Source: Lobosporangium transversale (lineage: Eukaryota; Mortierellomycota; Mortierellomycetes; Mortierellales; Mortierellaceae). From it: a stretch of 64,000 nucleotides of DNA. Location: positions 62,001 to 126,000 of the forward strand of contig NW_019029026.1 of NCBI RefSeq assembly GCF_002105155.1, given 5' to 3'. Position numbers and translations under genes: made by a program. This document shows, piece by piece, positions 48,694 through 61,149 of this stretch; position 1 is the first letter of the stretch, and every line of letters starts with the position of its first letter. The notes below the pieces were generated by a model, which ran no database searches, was not told the origin of the DNA, and was given only the letters and a program-made list of their open reading frames with translations.

Positions 48694-49206
48694 TCTCCTA
48701 TACTGATCAGTTCTTTTTGTGGTCATACAGTGGCTGCACGCGCCGAGACATATTTGCATGCAACTCTTAGAGGAGTATGGCTCTGTTTCCAGAGCTCTTT
48801 TTTGCCCTTCAATGATTTTCATACTAATACATTTCAGGTTGACCCAATAGGGCTGAGCTCGGATGAATTCACTGACCATTTCAGCACTCTAGTATTAGCC
48901 TTCTTTATAAGACCTGATGAGTGCATCTTTGCGTTACCATGCACAAAAAAAACGTTTAAGCTCATGAAAGGCCCTGGGAGATTGACACATTTGTATCAAG
49001 CCTTACGTGTAAATATGAACAGTAGACATAATTGCTATCATGCCTTACTACAAGAAGTGCTTAGGGAAGGCTATTTATTCATAAATGGTTTAGCTATCGC
49101 TCGTCAAGTGAATGCGACCCAGCCACAAACTCTACAGGCTGAGAGTCCGGCAGACTGGTTGCGTCAAATAGCCCTGATCTTTCATCAGAACCGAGCGCAG
49201 AACTGA
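48694..49206 (+). CDS. Unrecognised open frame, at least two exons, 5' end missing
   Basis: Acceptor AG at 48693, exon 48694-48774 (LISSFCGHTVAARAETYLHA), donor GTATGG, acceptor at 48837, exon 48838-49206 (VDPIGLSSDEFTDHF; RECIFALPC-like and LTHLYQALRVNMNSRHNCYH segments; ends FHQNRAQN). The phase-0 join is clean and composition looks coding, but there is no start codon, and the upstream sequence is open in a different frame (48622-48760). It overlaps the 3' end of the chitinase gene on the other strand by 113 bases. No family recognised. It may be the tail of a gene whose first exons I cannot place, or antisense coincidence. Confidence 0.35.
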   Translation, partial: SPILISSFCGHTVAARAETYLHATLRGVWLCFQSSFLPFNDFHTNTFQVDPIGLSSDEFTDHFSTLVLAFFIRPDECIFALPCTKKTFKLMKGPGRLTHLYQALRVNMNSRHNCYHALLQEVLREGYLFINGLAIARQVNATQPQTLQAESPADWLRQIALIFHQNRAQN

Positions 49207-51212
49207 TATCATGGTCAGCTATTGGAAGAGTTGTAATTCCTTCAACCACAAACCGTACAACCATGGTAGATTGCGCTTCTTCGTTCGGATTGCTGGCGAT
49301 GGAAACCTGAAGGCCCCTCTGATGGAATACGCCTCTTGAAGATTCGAGAACAATCTGTCCTGGCTTGACATAGAAAGACACCCTCCAGAGTGAAGGAATA
49401 GGGCCCTTGCGGGTTCGGATGCGTACCTGCGTTCTAAACCTTGTATGGCTTTGAGATCCAAGCTCCACATTGGAGCTTGCCAACTCGGGACTCACATCCA
49501 GCGGAGTAAAATCAATTAAGAAAGGTTCCGCGGCTTCACTAATGTCTTTTACATCATTATTTGAGATCTTAACCAACGATGGTGCAGAGAGAGGTCTTTG
49601 GTGAGGTTCTGGGCCTGCTGCTGCATCATGGACATCATCCGTGGTGGCATTTAGGTTCAGTTCATTCTTTTGGATCCCAAGATAGCTCGCCAAGGATGAG
49701 TCCACTGCATTTCCAAGCTCGCTCCATAAATGTCCCACTACGTCTCGCACAGATCTTTTGGACTGACCCTCTTGCTCAAGCTCGCGGCAGCTTTTAACTA
49801 GGTCCTTAACGAAATCGCACCCATGTGGTGTACAGTATGTGCCTGCCGCGCATCGCTGGAAAGCCCAGTGGCCTATTCAATATAAAGATACAATATTAGT
49901 CACCCTACTTCAAACTTGGACAGTGTAATGGCTTAATGTGCGAGGCCAACTTACCAAAAATGCAGGTTGCAAAGCTATATCCGTCACACAGGAGGCCTGT
50001 GCTGGATGATGAGACTTGACACGGTGCTCCTTCAACAGGACATCTACTCTCATCGCCCTTTGCTCCAGTATTAGTTGGCTGTGTTACTGGGAGATTTGAA
50101 TTGGTTCCAGGGTTATCCTCTGATGACCTAGACCCTTCAGAAGAAGGGGTGGAAGAAGATGCTGGAGCGGGCAGGGGTGCTGATGTGGGCGGAAGAGTGG
50201 GCGTGGGAGTTTTAATAGACGGTGGGGTTGGAGGCAGTGGAACCGTGGTGTTATTACCACTACGTCCGTGACACACAGCTTGTCGAAGCTTCTTGAGCCT
50301 ACGATCAGTAGTAACGCCATATGGAATACCAGAGTCGTCAGTGTTCCTGTATGATTGTGATACATCCCATATCATTACACCTCCGAATGAACTGTACTTG
50401 CAACGAAGAGTATCAATGATCTCTCCTAGTCGTTCCGGCGCCACATAACCCGCATTGGCTGCTGTATTGCTGGCAGGGACGCCAAAATATATTTTGACAT
50501 TTTTGTTGACTGAAGTCCTAGTTGCCCAATTGTGCCATTCCTCGAAATTGAAATTGTACGTTCCAAAGGCTTGAGCCCCGCAGTAGTTGTTGTAAAATTG
50601 CACAAAGACCATATCCACCCAAGTGGTCTGCAGCGTCTCCCCAAGGAAGGCATCTATAAACAAAATATTTTACCATGATAATTGACATTTAGTGACTTGA
50701 GCAAGCGCGAAATTCTGTTCTCTAAATAATAGAATGTAACTATTCATCATTGAATTACCTGGAAAAGGACACTGTGGAGCAGCCGAGATGAAATAACGCT
50801 TATGCGAGTCTGTCGCGAACAGCGAGCGAAGCTCATCAACGAAAGCTGAGTAACCAACGGGTGCTCCGGCTTCGATACTGTTTGTAGTTTAGAATAGAGT
50901 TTCAACTAATGGGGTTTTGTTTGTAGTGCCAACTGTATCTCTCTCCTAAAATAAATAATAATAAAAAGCTTACTCTAGATCTACGCCATCTAAGATAGCG
51001 TCGTCTAAGGGCCTCTTGTCAGATGTACCTCCAAGAAAGAGATTCCATACCAAGTGCGCAAACTCTCTAGCTTCTGCATCATCCTTAAAGCCGTATGCGC
51101 CTGCAGCTCCTCCCAACGATAGCAAAACTGCCTTCCCTTTGGACTGACAATGCTTTACACCTTTTCCTGTATCAGGGCAGTGAAGCAAGGATGTGCCTGG
51201 GCTAATTATATT

Positions 51213-51248
<36 letters not shown>

Positions 51249-51797
51249 GTCCTTTATTTTTTTCAAGAGAGAAAGAGAGAACTTTGTATTCTAGAAATCC
51301 ACATACAAGGCATTGCTTGGAGTACATTGATTGGAAAGATCCATTTGGGGTAGACCTGTAGATGCGCTGTTAAAAACATGGAGGAAAGCAAGTACTAGAA
51401 CATCCTCGCCTCCTTCTGACTGACAGTACTCGATCAATGGTTTTTGCCTAAAAAAAAAAAAATAGAATAATCTGGTCAGCTAGTTTGTCAGGCAATTAGT
51501 AGAAGCGGAAGCAACGAAGCAGAGAGTATGTCTTTATTACGAATTACTTGCCAGAAACGTGGATTTCCACCAGCAGCACCAAATGAACTAAATAGTGTTA
51601 AAAGTAATTCAGATATAAATCAATCAAGAATGATAATTTATGACTTTGTTCAACAAATTAATAGAAGGCACATAGTACTTCTGGCCCCAGTAAGCGACGA
51701 GGTTATTGTCAGCCAATGGATTAAACGCATAGCAGAAAGATGATATTATCCACGCTACTGTGAAGAGTATGATCCGTAGGTATCGCGGTTTGAACAT
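49094..51797 (-). CDS. GH18 chitinase with CBM19-like domain, 706 aa
   Basis: Secreted class III endochitinase (yeast Cts1 relatives; septum or wall remodelling). Seven exons: 51797-51679, 51587-51552, 51447-51307, 51201-50974, 50877-50759, 50653-49955, 49872-49094 (2121 nt). Signal peptide to about residue 24. The catalytic barrel begins NNLVAYWGQNSFGAAGG. The DxxDxDxE site reads DGVDLDIE, with its Asp codon split across exons 4 and 5; the proton-donor Glu is intact. The barrel ends near GGVMIWDVSQSY. A Pro/Ser/Thr linker follows, then a cysteine-rich chitin-binding segment (CDGYSFATCIFG, AAGTYCTPHGC). Last comes a ~190-residue beta-rich C-terminal region I cannot name. Intron 2 (51551-51448) starts GCAAGT: only this GC-AG choice restores FWQKPLIEYC. 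Intron 3 contains a ~24-base sense poly(T) tract. Confidence 0.93.
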
Positions 51798-52827
51798 TCC
51801 TTCTTTGTGTGCTGACTTCAAGTGAAATGTTGCCCAGGACCCACTACTTTTGCTCAATAGGTCAAAATAGTCGAGTAGCAAGGCTATTGGGCGAAATGGT
51901 AAGCTGAATGGATACAAAATAAGAGTGATGATGCAGAATGAAAACGACAAGTAGTTGAGGAAAGTTAAAAAAAAAAAAAAAAAAAAAAAAAGCTGAGGGA
52001 ATGTTTAATCCCACCAAGGATGACTCCTTTACTTTCTCACTTCTTCCCAATGTCAGTGTGGATTGGTAAAGAAGGGGATCGAAGATTAGTTCACATAAAA
52101 AGCGTTTATAAAAATTCAACACCCATGTAAACCATTTAAAGGGGGCTGTTCTGTCCGCAATCAACTTCAAACGCCCTTTTTTTGTTGAATAATACTGAAC
52201 TTCTTTGGGATCCCTTTCTATCGGTCGAAAAGCGTTTGTGTGATTTCAACCGAAGTATGATTAATGAAACAATTGTTTTTTTATGAGTATGGTCTCATTA
52301 ATGTCGTGAATGCTGATCAAAAGTCACCATGAAGAAGCAGAGTGGATACGAAAAAAGGGCTTGAATATCACGGACAAACTCCATGTAAAGATCGTTTGAA
52401 TGCCTTTTGTGTGCACCGAAATAATGACATGTATTTAGCATGAATGCTTTGAACGCTATGAACGCAAACATCAGCGCTGTGCGGATAGCGTATTCACATT
52501 ATCTCTTTTAAATCTCTTCTACTGGTTCAACTCATGTGGATTTGCAACTGAGAGACTTACCTTTCAATAGGCTTTTTTTCTTTAGTTGAGCTTATATATT
52601 TTTTAAATATTTTATTTTCCCATATCCCACATATTCTTTTTTGCCATCTCTCAAGGAAATTCAATTCTCATCCTTTTCCATCTTGGTCTTTCATTTTATT
52701 TCTCCTACTTCTTTACCGACCTTGACGCGTCTCTAAACAGATTCCTGCGCGTCGAGTATCGTGTCCCATTAACTTTTTTTTTTTTTTTTTGTCTTCTTCA
52801 TAGCACTACCTACTACATATTCATCCC
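51798..52827. other. Divergent promoter region, chitinase and eIF4E-like gene
   Basis: About 1 kb between two divergent start codons. Poly(A) at about 51968-51991 and poly(T) at about 52773-52790 lie near the two ends, on the chitinase and eIF4E sides respectively. The C/T-rich block from about 52620 to 52800 is probably the eIF4E-like 5' leader. No gene seen. Confidence 0.4.
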
Positions 52828-55572
52828 ATGTCCGATTCCAACACCATCAGTCGCGACCCCCTTCCTACCCCCGCTCCTGCGTCCACACGCCCTCCAGCTA
52901 GTACAGGGCCATGGCGTTCAGCTTCTGTCGCTGGTCGTAGTTCATCCCCTGCTCCTGGACAACCCTCTTCGTTCAGAGACCAGTTTGACCACCCCCAATC
53001 TCATTCTCACTCGGGTATGACTCCCTTACGAGCCAACAGTTCTGGAGCTTTCTCTACTGACAGGCACACTAGAGCACAGCCAAACAACCTATCCTCGAAT
53101 CAGTCTGGCATCTGGGCAAGTCCCACAAAGCGAGCAACACTTACAAGTGGTACATCTGTATCTTCAGCAGCCGCTATCCCTACTTCTGACCGACACAACG
53201 GCAGCTCAAGTGATTTCCAGTACCAGGCCTCGTCAGCCTCGCCTGTTCTTGGTGCTTTCAGCTCATTTTCAAGGTCTTCGTCTGCTTCTGTATCCGGATC
53301 CTCTTCTTCGTCTTCCCCTTTTTATAACTCAACCGCTTCAGCAGTCCCGACAATAATGACTGAGCACAGCCTAGGCGCTCGTACTCTGTCCACGCCATCC
53401 TTGACAACTCCGCAAAAGCAACCCCTGAACATGGAAGATCTGGCAAAGTTCGCATTTTCCAAGGAGACCAAAGAACAGTTTGCTACACTGCAACTGACGC
53501 CTGCCTTGACTCCAACTACTTTGGCAGACAAGGAGAGACGCACCCCGATGGGCTCCTTTGTTGCACCCAACATTAAAGTACAGCGCACTGCAAGTCTGAA
53601 CCAAAATGCACATTCTTCCTTGCTTCCGAAAGGTATGTGCACTTTCAATATCCTCTTCTAGATCTTAGCCACTGAATCCGAGATTGCTTAATAACCTTCG
53701 ATTGTGTCCTTCTAAACGTCTCCAATTTATCAGGTCCTGGGAGTAGGTTGCAACCTGGACATCCGACCCAGACGACAGATATGCGAAGGACAGCCAGTCA
53801 TAACAACGCTTTCTCATCAGGACTAGGCATGCCTCTAGGAGCCATGGGCAGTGGAGGTGGAGGGGGATTTGAGCACAATAACTCGGGACATACCAATGGT
53901 TCTAGTCAGAGTTCGATAGGCCATATGGCAAATAGCCATATGAATATGAATAGCGGGCATCAACTTGGCCCTTCCTTTGGAGGCTCTTCTCAGCTGGCAC
54001 CATTTTCACTTAGCCAAATGACACGCTCCCCTCGTCGACCTCCTTTGAATCACCCAGATCATACCAGTTATCATTATCAGGATCAGGCTTCGCCATTCCA
54101 TTTTTCTGCACCTTCCCCATCAATGGGTGATAAGCATCCACTTCAGCACTCATGGTAAGGATTTGGATTACAATTTTTTTCTTTCTTACATACCGTCGGC
54201 CCAGTCAATTAATGGGTAATCCTTTTATACAATCAACTTTTAGGACTCTATACTACGATAGCACAGCAGGGTATGCCAGACAAGGCTCCTCCCTTCATAG
54301 TTATGAAAATAACCTTAGAGCTATAGGAACATTTACCACGGCAAGTTCAATATGGAATCTAGCATTTGGAACTTTGGCCCCTAAACACCACACTAAGCCC
54401 AAAAAAAAAAAAAAAAAAAAATGTCTTGATTTTTAGGTTGAGCTGTTTGCGCGCTACTTTAACTGGATAGAAAAACCGCACAAGATGGAGAATAGCGCAA
54501 ACTACCACTTATTCAAGGATGGAATCAAGCCCATGTGGGAAGATCCCGCTAATGCTAATGTAAATACAACGGCTTTTAGAGCCATTGGGCAATAGTAATT
54601 TTGATCTATACTGTCGTGTACGTCGCCATAGCATTACTATATGTTAAATCTAGCTGTTATATACTTATTGGCTTCAAATAGGGAGGTCGATGGATTGTTA
54701 CGCTTTTAAACAAGAATGCAGAGCTCCTGGATCGTTGCTGGATGGAAATGGCTTATGCATTGGTTGGAGAGCAGCTAGATGCAGGGGACGATATTTGCGG
54801 TGCAGGTAGGGATAGTAACGAATCGACATTAGATACAACAGCTACTTTCCTGTCTATCTATATCTCTTTCACTTACATGAACATGCGTTCTTCTTGATGC
54901 ATGGACATCGCGTCTCTAGTCCTCTCGCGTAGGATAAAAGCAGATAGATTGGCAGTATGGGTGAGAGATAAGGAGAATGTTGAGGCTATCAATGGCATAG
55001 GGTATGCTTGTTCACAGCAGGCGCATAGACCAAAGTTATGCTAGATTATGAGCAAGTTTTAACGAGTATCTTTATTTATGCTTGTAGCAAGCGGCTGATT
55101 CAAATTCTTGATCTCGCCAAGGAGAGAATCACATTAGAGTTTCAGGTACGATGAGGCAATAGACTCTGACAAAGTTACTGTGGTTGAAATTGGATCGACG
55201 ATTGTTATTAAGAGTGAACATCCGGTGGTATTCCTTTTTTAGATTACGACTGATACTCGATCATCTGGACCACCTAAGAACTACATTACTTTGGATGCGA
55301 TTAGAAAAGCTCTTGCTCAAGAGGCGCCGCAAACTGCACTAGCAGCGTCCGAGCCTCATTCATCATCAGGAGTCGATTCAACGCCCAGCCTCTCTGTCGA
55401 CTCTGTGTCAGCTACACCGGCATCAATTGCCACACCATCTCCGATCACACCAACATCTGGAAATCCAGAAGGCGAAAACTCAAAGAGCGGAGTCAACAAC
55501 AAGGAGAGCTCTTCTACCCTTCACACAACCGGTCTGCTCATTTCAGTTGAAGGAGAGAATACCATGTTTTAG
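52828..55572 (+). CDS. eIF4E-family cap-binding protein with long N-terminal extension, 679 aa
   Basis: Eight exons: 52828-53632, 53734-54154, 54244-54340, 54437-54559, 54682-54805, 54920-55001, 55088-55145, 55243-55572 (2040 nt). The first ~405 residues are a Ser/Thr/Pro/Asn-rich disordered extension. The IF4E fold then follows: HSWTLYYDSTAGY, the IGTFTTVELFARYFNWI helix, a cap-sandwich region around MWEDPANANGGRW, LDRCWMEMAYALVGEQLD (eIF4G/4E-BP face), and IKADRLAVWVRDKEN. It resembles 4EHP/eIF4E2 (class II) more than canonical eIF4E, suggesting a translational repressor role; that is inference. A Ser/Thr-rich tail ends the protein. Intron 3 (54341-54436) begins GCAAGT, another GC-AG intron needed to keep TFTT|VELF in frame. 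It also contains a ~20-base sense poly(A). Confidence 0.9.
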
Positions 55573-56820
55573 GTTTTCGTTGGTAGCCTATACTTTTCGA
55601 CGCTTTAGAATAGTTGATAGCACAAAAAGCATGGCAAGGATCCAATGAGGAGGCTTGCCACACAGACACCCAAAATAAAATATTAACAAAAAGTAAACAT
55701 TCTATGTCAAAAATTAATGACATTGGTAGCTACACTAACTAAGCTGTTACTGTGAGATCGGAACATCTATCAGTTTTTAATATATGACTGAGCAGCAAGT
55801 ATGTCTATCAGTTAGTGTGGCCCGCTTCTCAGTGTATCAGTACATATGCCAGTACTACCATAGGCCTTCTGGAATGATTGAATAGGACCATGTACACGTA
55901 TAACATCCAATGTGCATGAGAACAAGCACGGTAGTACACAGGTGTACGACATGCGACAGAACGAAGCCTGGCCTTGCTGAGGCCTTGAGTGCAGTAACTA
56001 TTATGCTCATAAGAGGTTGAATGAAGAGGAATGTCAGTCATCCGGAAACGGAAACGTCATAAAGAACAAGTATAGACGTCAATGGATTAGGACTATTAAG
56101 GCATTTATATTATCAATGACAGGTACTTGATAAAAAATAAGCAATGCTTGAACAAGTAAAACGCTCAGTACAATGCAGCACAGCCATATGAGAAACAGCA
56201 ACCATAATTGGTGAACGAAAGTGATGTCGAGTAACAAAGAGCGAAGGAAATGGAAATACAGTGGGATATGCGGTGCAAGAAGAGTAGAGATCAACAAAGA
56301 GAGAGAAGGAATGCGGAATGGTGCTTCGAGAGTCTTAAATATTTTCTCCTTGATCTAGGATATGCGTGTGTGGTAGAGATTGTGCGTTGCTACTCCTCCA
56401 TAAAGACATTTCACAATTGGCTGTCAAACAAAGGCAATGTACCAGTCTGCGCCAAGGTAGATGGGCAATTATTGGCCGTAATAAAGAGCCCAGGACTATT
56501 GCAGGCATCGAGAGCAGATTCCTCCCTTATGGTATTGTAACAGGTCGTTTCCCTGCTTGAAAATTTGAATGTTACCTAGAGTTTTGAAACAGAACAAGGT
56601 GGCCACCACCTTCTGCTCTCCTTACGGGGCATAATACCTTTGTGCAACCTAAATATTAATTACCTCTCCATCTCTTTTTACTTTTTTTTTTTCTTTCTTC
56701 TCTAATCATCATATTCTCCTTTTCCCTTCATCTTGTCTAACCTTTATACTCCATTCACTTCATTCATTACCATCTCCTCTTTTTATATTCACATCTCTCC
56801 ATCTGTAATACCTTCCAACC
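55573..56820. other. Long intergenic region upstream of CDC10
   Basis: No supported gene. A frame at 56250-56540 encodes ~96 residues without any recognisable domain. The last ~180 bases are C/T-rich and AT-rich leader typical of the highly expressed genes in this window. Confidence 0.4.
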
Positions 56821-59298
56821 ATGAGCCTTGACGCAGAATCCACCCAGGTACAAATTGGCTTCCCTCAATTCATATTTTCAATGCTAAATCCATAGGCAAT
56901 ATTTTGCGTTTTCCTCTGGCTCTGCAATGCGTGCATTCCTCTATCTCCCAGTTATTTGCTCTTTTTTTAATGTTCTATAACAATGAACAAACTGTTCTTC
57001 TTTGTTTCTATCTCTAGCCTATCCTCCAGAGCTATGTTGGCTTTGATTCGATCACATCTCAGATTGAAAAGAAATTGCTTAAGCGCGGTTTCCAATTCAA
57101 TGTCATGGTTGTTGGTGAGTCTGGATGCTATTACTAGTTCATTAACATAAAGGTTGCAACAAAGCGAGAAAAAAAACTGAGCAATAGCCTCTTCGGATTA
57201 CTTACAGACCAATCTTCTTTCTCTATCTATCCTTTTTGAACTGTAACAGGTCAGTCTGGCTTGGGCAAGAGTACACTTATCAATACCATCTTTGCCTCTC
57301 ACCTTATTGACTCTAAGGGTCGCACCCAACCAGATGAACCCACCCGCCAGACTGTTGAAATCCACTCCTTTACAGAGAGTAAGTGTCTATTTTGCGTGTC
57401 CTAAGTGCCAATTGTTTTGTTATTGAGCGCGCTACCTTGGAGCAGAAAAAGAAAACATCAAAGAGCACAATGCACTACTCCAGCAAAAGACAGCGATAGA
57501 ATTGGTATCCACTCTATTTTTTGCTACCATCAATCTACGTGCCCTTCTTTTTTATTTAAATCTCTTATTTCCGGCTGGGCTCTCGCTGCTCGTTTCGTTT
57601 AATTTGGAGAGTCAAAGATGTGTGGTTCCCCACCCTGCACAACCCACCAGAATACACTTTTAGCCCTAGGCCTCAAATACTTGTTGGCAATACTGGCTTA
57701 TCTATAGTATTAATGCAGCGTGCCAAGGATGAAGAGGTCATGTCATGAAGGAAATGAATTGACAGGAGATGATTAAAAAAAAAAGGCATTGACCTCAAGA
57801 AGGGAATATCAACTATATAAACGTCAAAAAAAAAAAAAAAAAAAAAAAAAAATAGTTAAAAAAAAAAAATAGTTAAAAAAAATCATGAGCAAGGAGCCAA
57901 ACACATAATTGGAATAACAGATTGAGAGCAGCAGGGCTCGTCCTTTCCATTTTGAACCAACAGAAAAAACAATCTTGGCTGTGATACTGGCTTTTTAGAT
58001 AGCCATCACCATAACTAACAGAGCAGCTTGTTCTAAATTCTATATCATGCCCATATTCATTGGTTTATTTGGCTCGAGCACCAACACAAAAACATAATAG
58101 TACGATGGAATGGATATTGTAGTCTAACAACATAATATGTCTACCTTTTCAATTTTTAGCTGTTATCGAGAATGGTGTTAAGCTAAGGCTCAACATTGTC
58201 GACACCCCTGGATATGGTGATCAAGTTAACAACGAGAACTGGTAAGCATAGTGCATCCAAAAGCAGTTTTTTTTACTTCTATGGATGGATCTTCAGTGAT
58301 TAATTTAACATGACATTTCTCGCTTTATGTTCAGCTGGGAGCCCATCATCAAGTACATTAAGGACCAACATTCAGCCTTCCTTCGCAAGGAATTGACCGC
58401 CATGCGTGATCGTTTCATTCAGGATACTCGCATCCACTGCTGCTTGTTCTTTATCTCTCCCACTGGCCACTCGTAAGTATAAACCCATATTCGGAAAAGA
58501 AGAGCTTTTTTATGCACATGCTATTTTTTCCTAATGCTCACAAAATCTCTATTTCTGGACTGGGGTACATTTCTAGATTGAAGCCAATTGATATTGTTGT
58601 TCTTAAGAAGTTGACTGAGGTTGTCAATGTCGTCCCTGTTATTGCCAAGTCAGACTCGTTGACTATCGAGGAACGCATTGCCTTCAAGCAACGTGTATGT
58701 CTTAATGTTGCTTTTATGCGCACATTTTGCTTTCTTTTTTCTTTTTTTACTTTAGAGTTGAGATGAATTCTAATATCTGTTATTGTGATTATTTACTGTC
58801 TTTAAATCGTCTCTTGCTTCATGACTAATGCGATCAATAGATTAAGGAGGAAATGGCATTCCACAACATCAAGCTATACCCCTATGCATCTGACGAGGAT
58901 GACGAGCAGGACCAGGCCCTGAACGAAAGCATTCAGGACTTGATTCCTTTCGCGGTTGTTGGGTCAGAAAAGACGATTGTCGTCGATGGCAAACCAGTTC
59001 GCGGTCGTCAAAACCGATGGGGCGTCATCAATGGTGAGACATACCTTCGGATTTGATCTTGAAAAAAATGCGCGTAATCTTGGCTAAATTTAATTAATAG
59101 AATTAACGTATATTTCGTTATCTTTTACTGTGCGTAGTCGAGAATGAGAACCACTGCGAGTTCATCCATCTTCGTAATTTCTTGACACGTACTCACTTGC
59201 AAGATCTGATTGAGACTACTGCTATGATCCATTATGAGTCTTTCCGCTCTAAGCAGCTGCTTGCCCTCAAGGAGAATGGTCAGCAGCAGCATCACTAA
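56821..59298 (+). CDS. CDC10: Septin CDC10, 314 aa
   Basis: GTP-binding septin that occupies the centre of the fungal septin octamer at division and hyphal septation sites. Eight exons: 56821-56847, 57018-57114, 57250-57378, 58160-58241, 58335-58472, 58577-58694, 58841-59033, 59138-59298 (945 nt). The short N terminus leads into SYVGFDSITSQIEKKLLKRG, the P-loop GQSGLGKST, switch DTPGYGD, the G4 motif AKSD, and the septin unique element ending LQDLIETTAMIHYESFR. It lacks a C-terminal coiled coil, as CDC10 does. The G3 region and arginine RERF-like contacts (MRDRFIQDTRIH) are conserved. Intron 3 is 781 bases, far longer than its neighbours, and holds a ~27-base poly(A). Confidence 0.96.
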
Positions 59299-59756
59299 AC
59301 CGGGGGTCGTCTCTCCTATGAATAGAGAAATAATGATATCTCAGGAAGGACTTTTTTTTTTGAAAGTACATTGGAAGGAAACACTTTTTTTAATATAACT
59401 ATAATTGATCAACAATTGGAGCAGCATGTGCAATGATACCACCACGGTCAAATATTCATACAATTTTCGTACTTATCTAGCCTACAATACTTAATCCCAT
59501 TTGTTTTCTTGGTAACGATCGAGAAGCCTGGTCCATAGAAATGCGAAGGAAGTGGCAGACGTATTTCTGGCAAATGCGACTTTTTTTACTTCTTTCTACA
59601 CAACCATTGTCTGCTTCTTTTTTGTTTCAATAAATAATAACAATAATAATAATCATAATAATAATAATAATTTAGATAGGAATGTGGCATCAAAGAATTC
59701 TAAAACTTTTTTGTATGTAGTATTATTAATGCAGTTGAATTCTAGTCTAAATATCT
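59299..59756. other. Convergent intergenic region with AAT microsatellite
   Basis: Lies between the 3' ends of CDC10 and the MTA phosphorylase gene. An imperfect AAT-rich simple repeat occupies about 59633-59671. No gene seen. Confidence 0.5.
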
Positions 59757-60809
59757 TTATACGGTGTAGTATCCAGGCAGGAGATACTCCAATTTCTTGA
59801 CAGCCTCCTTGTTCCTCTTTTCAGGCGCAGTCATACAGGCAAACCTCATACTACCCTTTAAACCCACCAGAGCCTTGCCATTTTCGACTACATCCTGTAG
59901 TCCTGGTAAGATGGCAACCAACAATTTCTGAGCGTTGCTGGCGTTCGACTTAAAGTTGGCGACGACAGCCTCGACTGTAACAGGTTCTTCATGTTCTTTC
60001 CAGCAGTCATAATCGGTTGACATGCAAATCATCTGATAAGCGATCTCGGCCTCTCTTGCCAATTTTGCTTCAGGCAATGCGCTCATGTTGATCAAGTCTC
60101 CACCAAGGGCACGGTACATGTGAGACTCTGCACGAGTTGAGAATTGAGGTCCTTCCATACAGACCAAGGTTTTACTACGATGGAAATCACCTCCTTCAAC
60201 CACGTGCTTTTGATCCCAGATCACCTCTTCCAAGACTCTAGAGAACGGATCTGCAAACATTGCATGAGCCACCAATCCCTTTTCAAAAAAGGTCGAGTCA
60301 CGGATTCCCTTCGTACGATCAATGATTTGGTCAGGCAATACAAAATCACGGGGTTTGAGCTCCTCACGCAGAGAACCGACAGCTGAAAAGGCGATAATGA
60401 CTTCAACGCCGATGGACTTCAAGGCTGCAATGTTGGCACGGCCAGGAACTTCTGAAGGTGTCAAATAATGGCCACGACCGTGGCGAGCCAAAAATGCAAC
60501 ATGAAGTCCAGTCGGCGTGCGGGCAATGACAATTGCATCACTAGGCTTTCCCCATGGCTATGGTTGTCAATGAAGGGAGAGGAAAGAGAGAAAAAAAAAA
60601 AAAAAAAAAAGTGTCCATGTCAGGGGTAATAAAAATGTATTGATGTCGAACAATCAAGTTCCTTGGACCATTATTATTCTCTGCCACAAAAAAAAAGTAA
60701 AAAAAAAAAAACATACTGTCTCTGGGTTGACCTCTGTGACAACCTCGAGGCCTTCGAGATTATAGAGACCGCTGCCACCAATAAAAGCAATTTTGACGGG
60801 CTGCACCAT
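59757..60809 (-). CDS. MEU1: S-methyl-5'-thioadenosine phosphorylase, 297 aa
   Basis: Phosphorolyses 5'-methylthioadenosine to adenine and methylthioribose-1-phosphate in the methionine salvage pathway (MTAP; Meu1 in yeast). Two exons: 60809-60717 and 60557-59757 (894 nt). The N terminus reads VKIAFIGGSGLYNLEGLEV with the phosphate-binding Gly-Gly-Ser. Further family landmarks are LARHGRGHYLTPSEVPGRAN, FSAVGSLREELKPRDFV, CMEGPQFSTRAES and the base-binding NMSALPEAKLARE. Its length fits the ~280-residue family. The intron includes a ~20-base sense poly(T) tract. Confidence 0.95.
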
Positions 60810-61149
60810 TCGTATCATTAATGAAATGAGGTGGGTTCAAGTTTGGTTATTAAGCAAAAAAAAAAAAAAAAGGAAAGAAAAGAACGTCGTTAGTTATTAT
60901 GTCAGACTGTCAGACTATAGACAGTAACAATTGGTATCGCACTCAGAGTAAGGTTCTGTGTACTTGCCAAGTACGATGCAACCATGACGATGAACGGACG
61001 AGGAAAGAAGAATGTGTGGTACAATTGAGAGATGCATGTGCGAACATGTATTTTATTTAGCAGAAAAAATATTTTTTTGTGACTGTGGAGTGACCACTCA
61101 TGTCAATGGTGTGATTTAGCAAATGGATTTGGCTACTAGCCTAATGGCT
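60810..61149. other. Intergenic, nothing recognised
   Basis: Short AT-rich gap between the MTA phosphorylase start and the stop codon of the membrane-protein gene upstream on the same strand. Contains an A-run near 60857-60871. Confidence 0.4.

Noticed and set aside
48581-48760. Extending the MerT-HMA protein through a GTGAGC donor and AG at 48621
   Set aside because: The intron would be only 41 bases, shorter than others here, so the unspliced stop is kept as the primary model.
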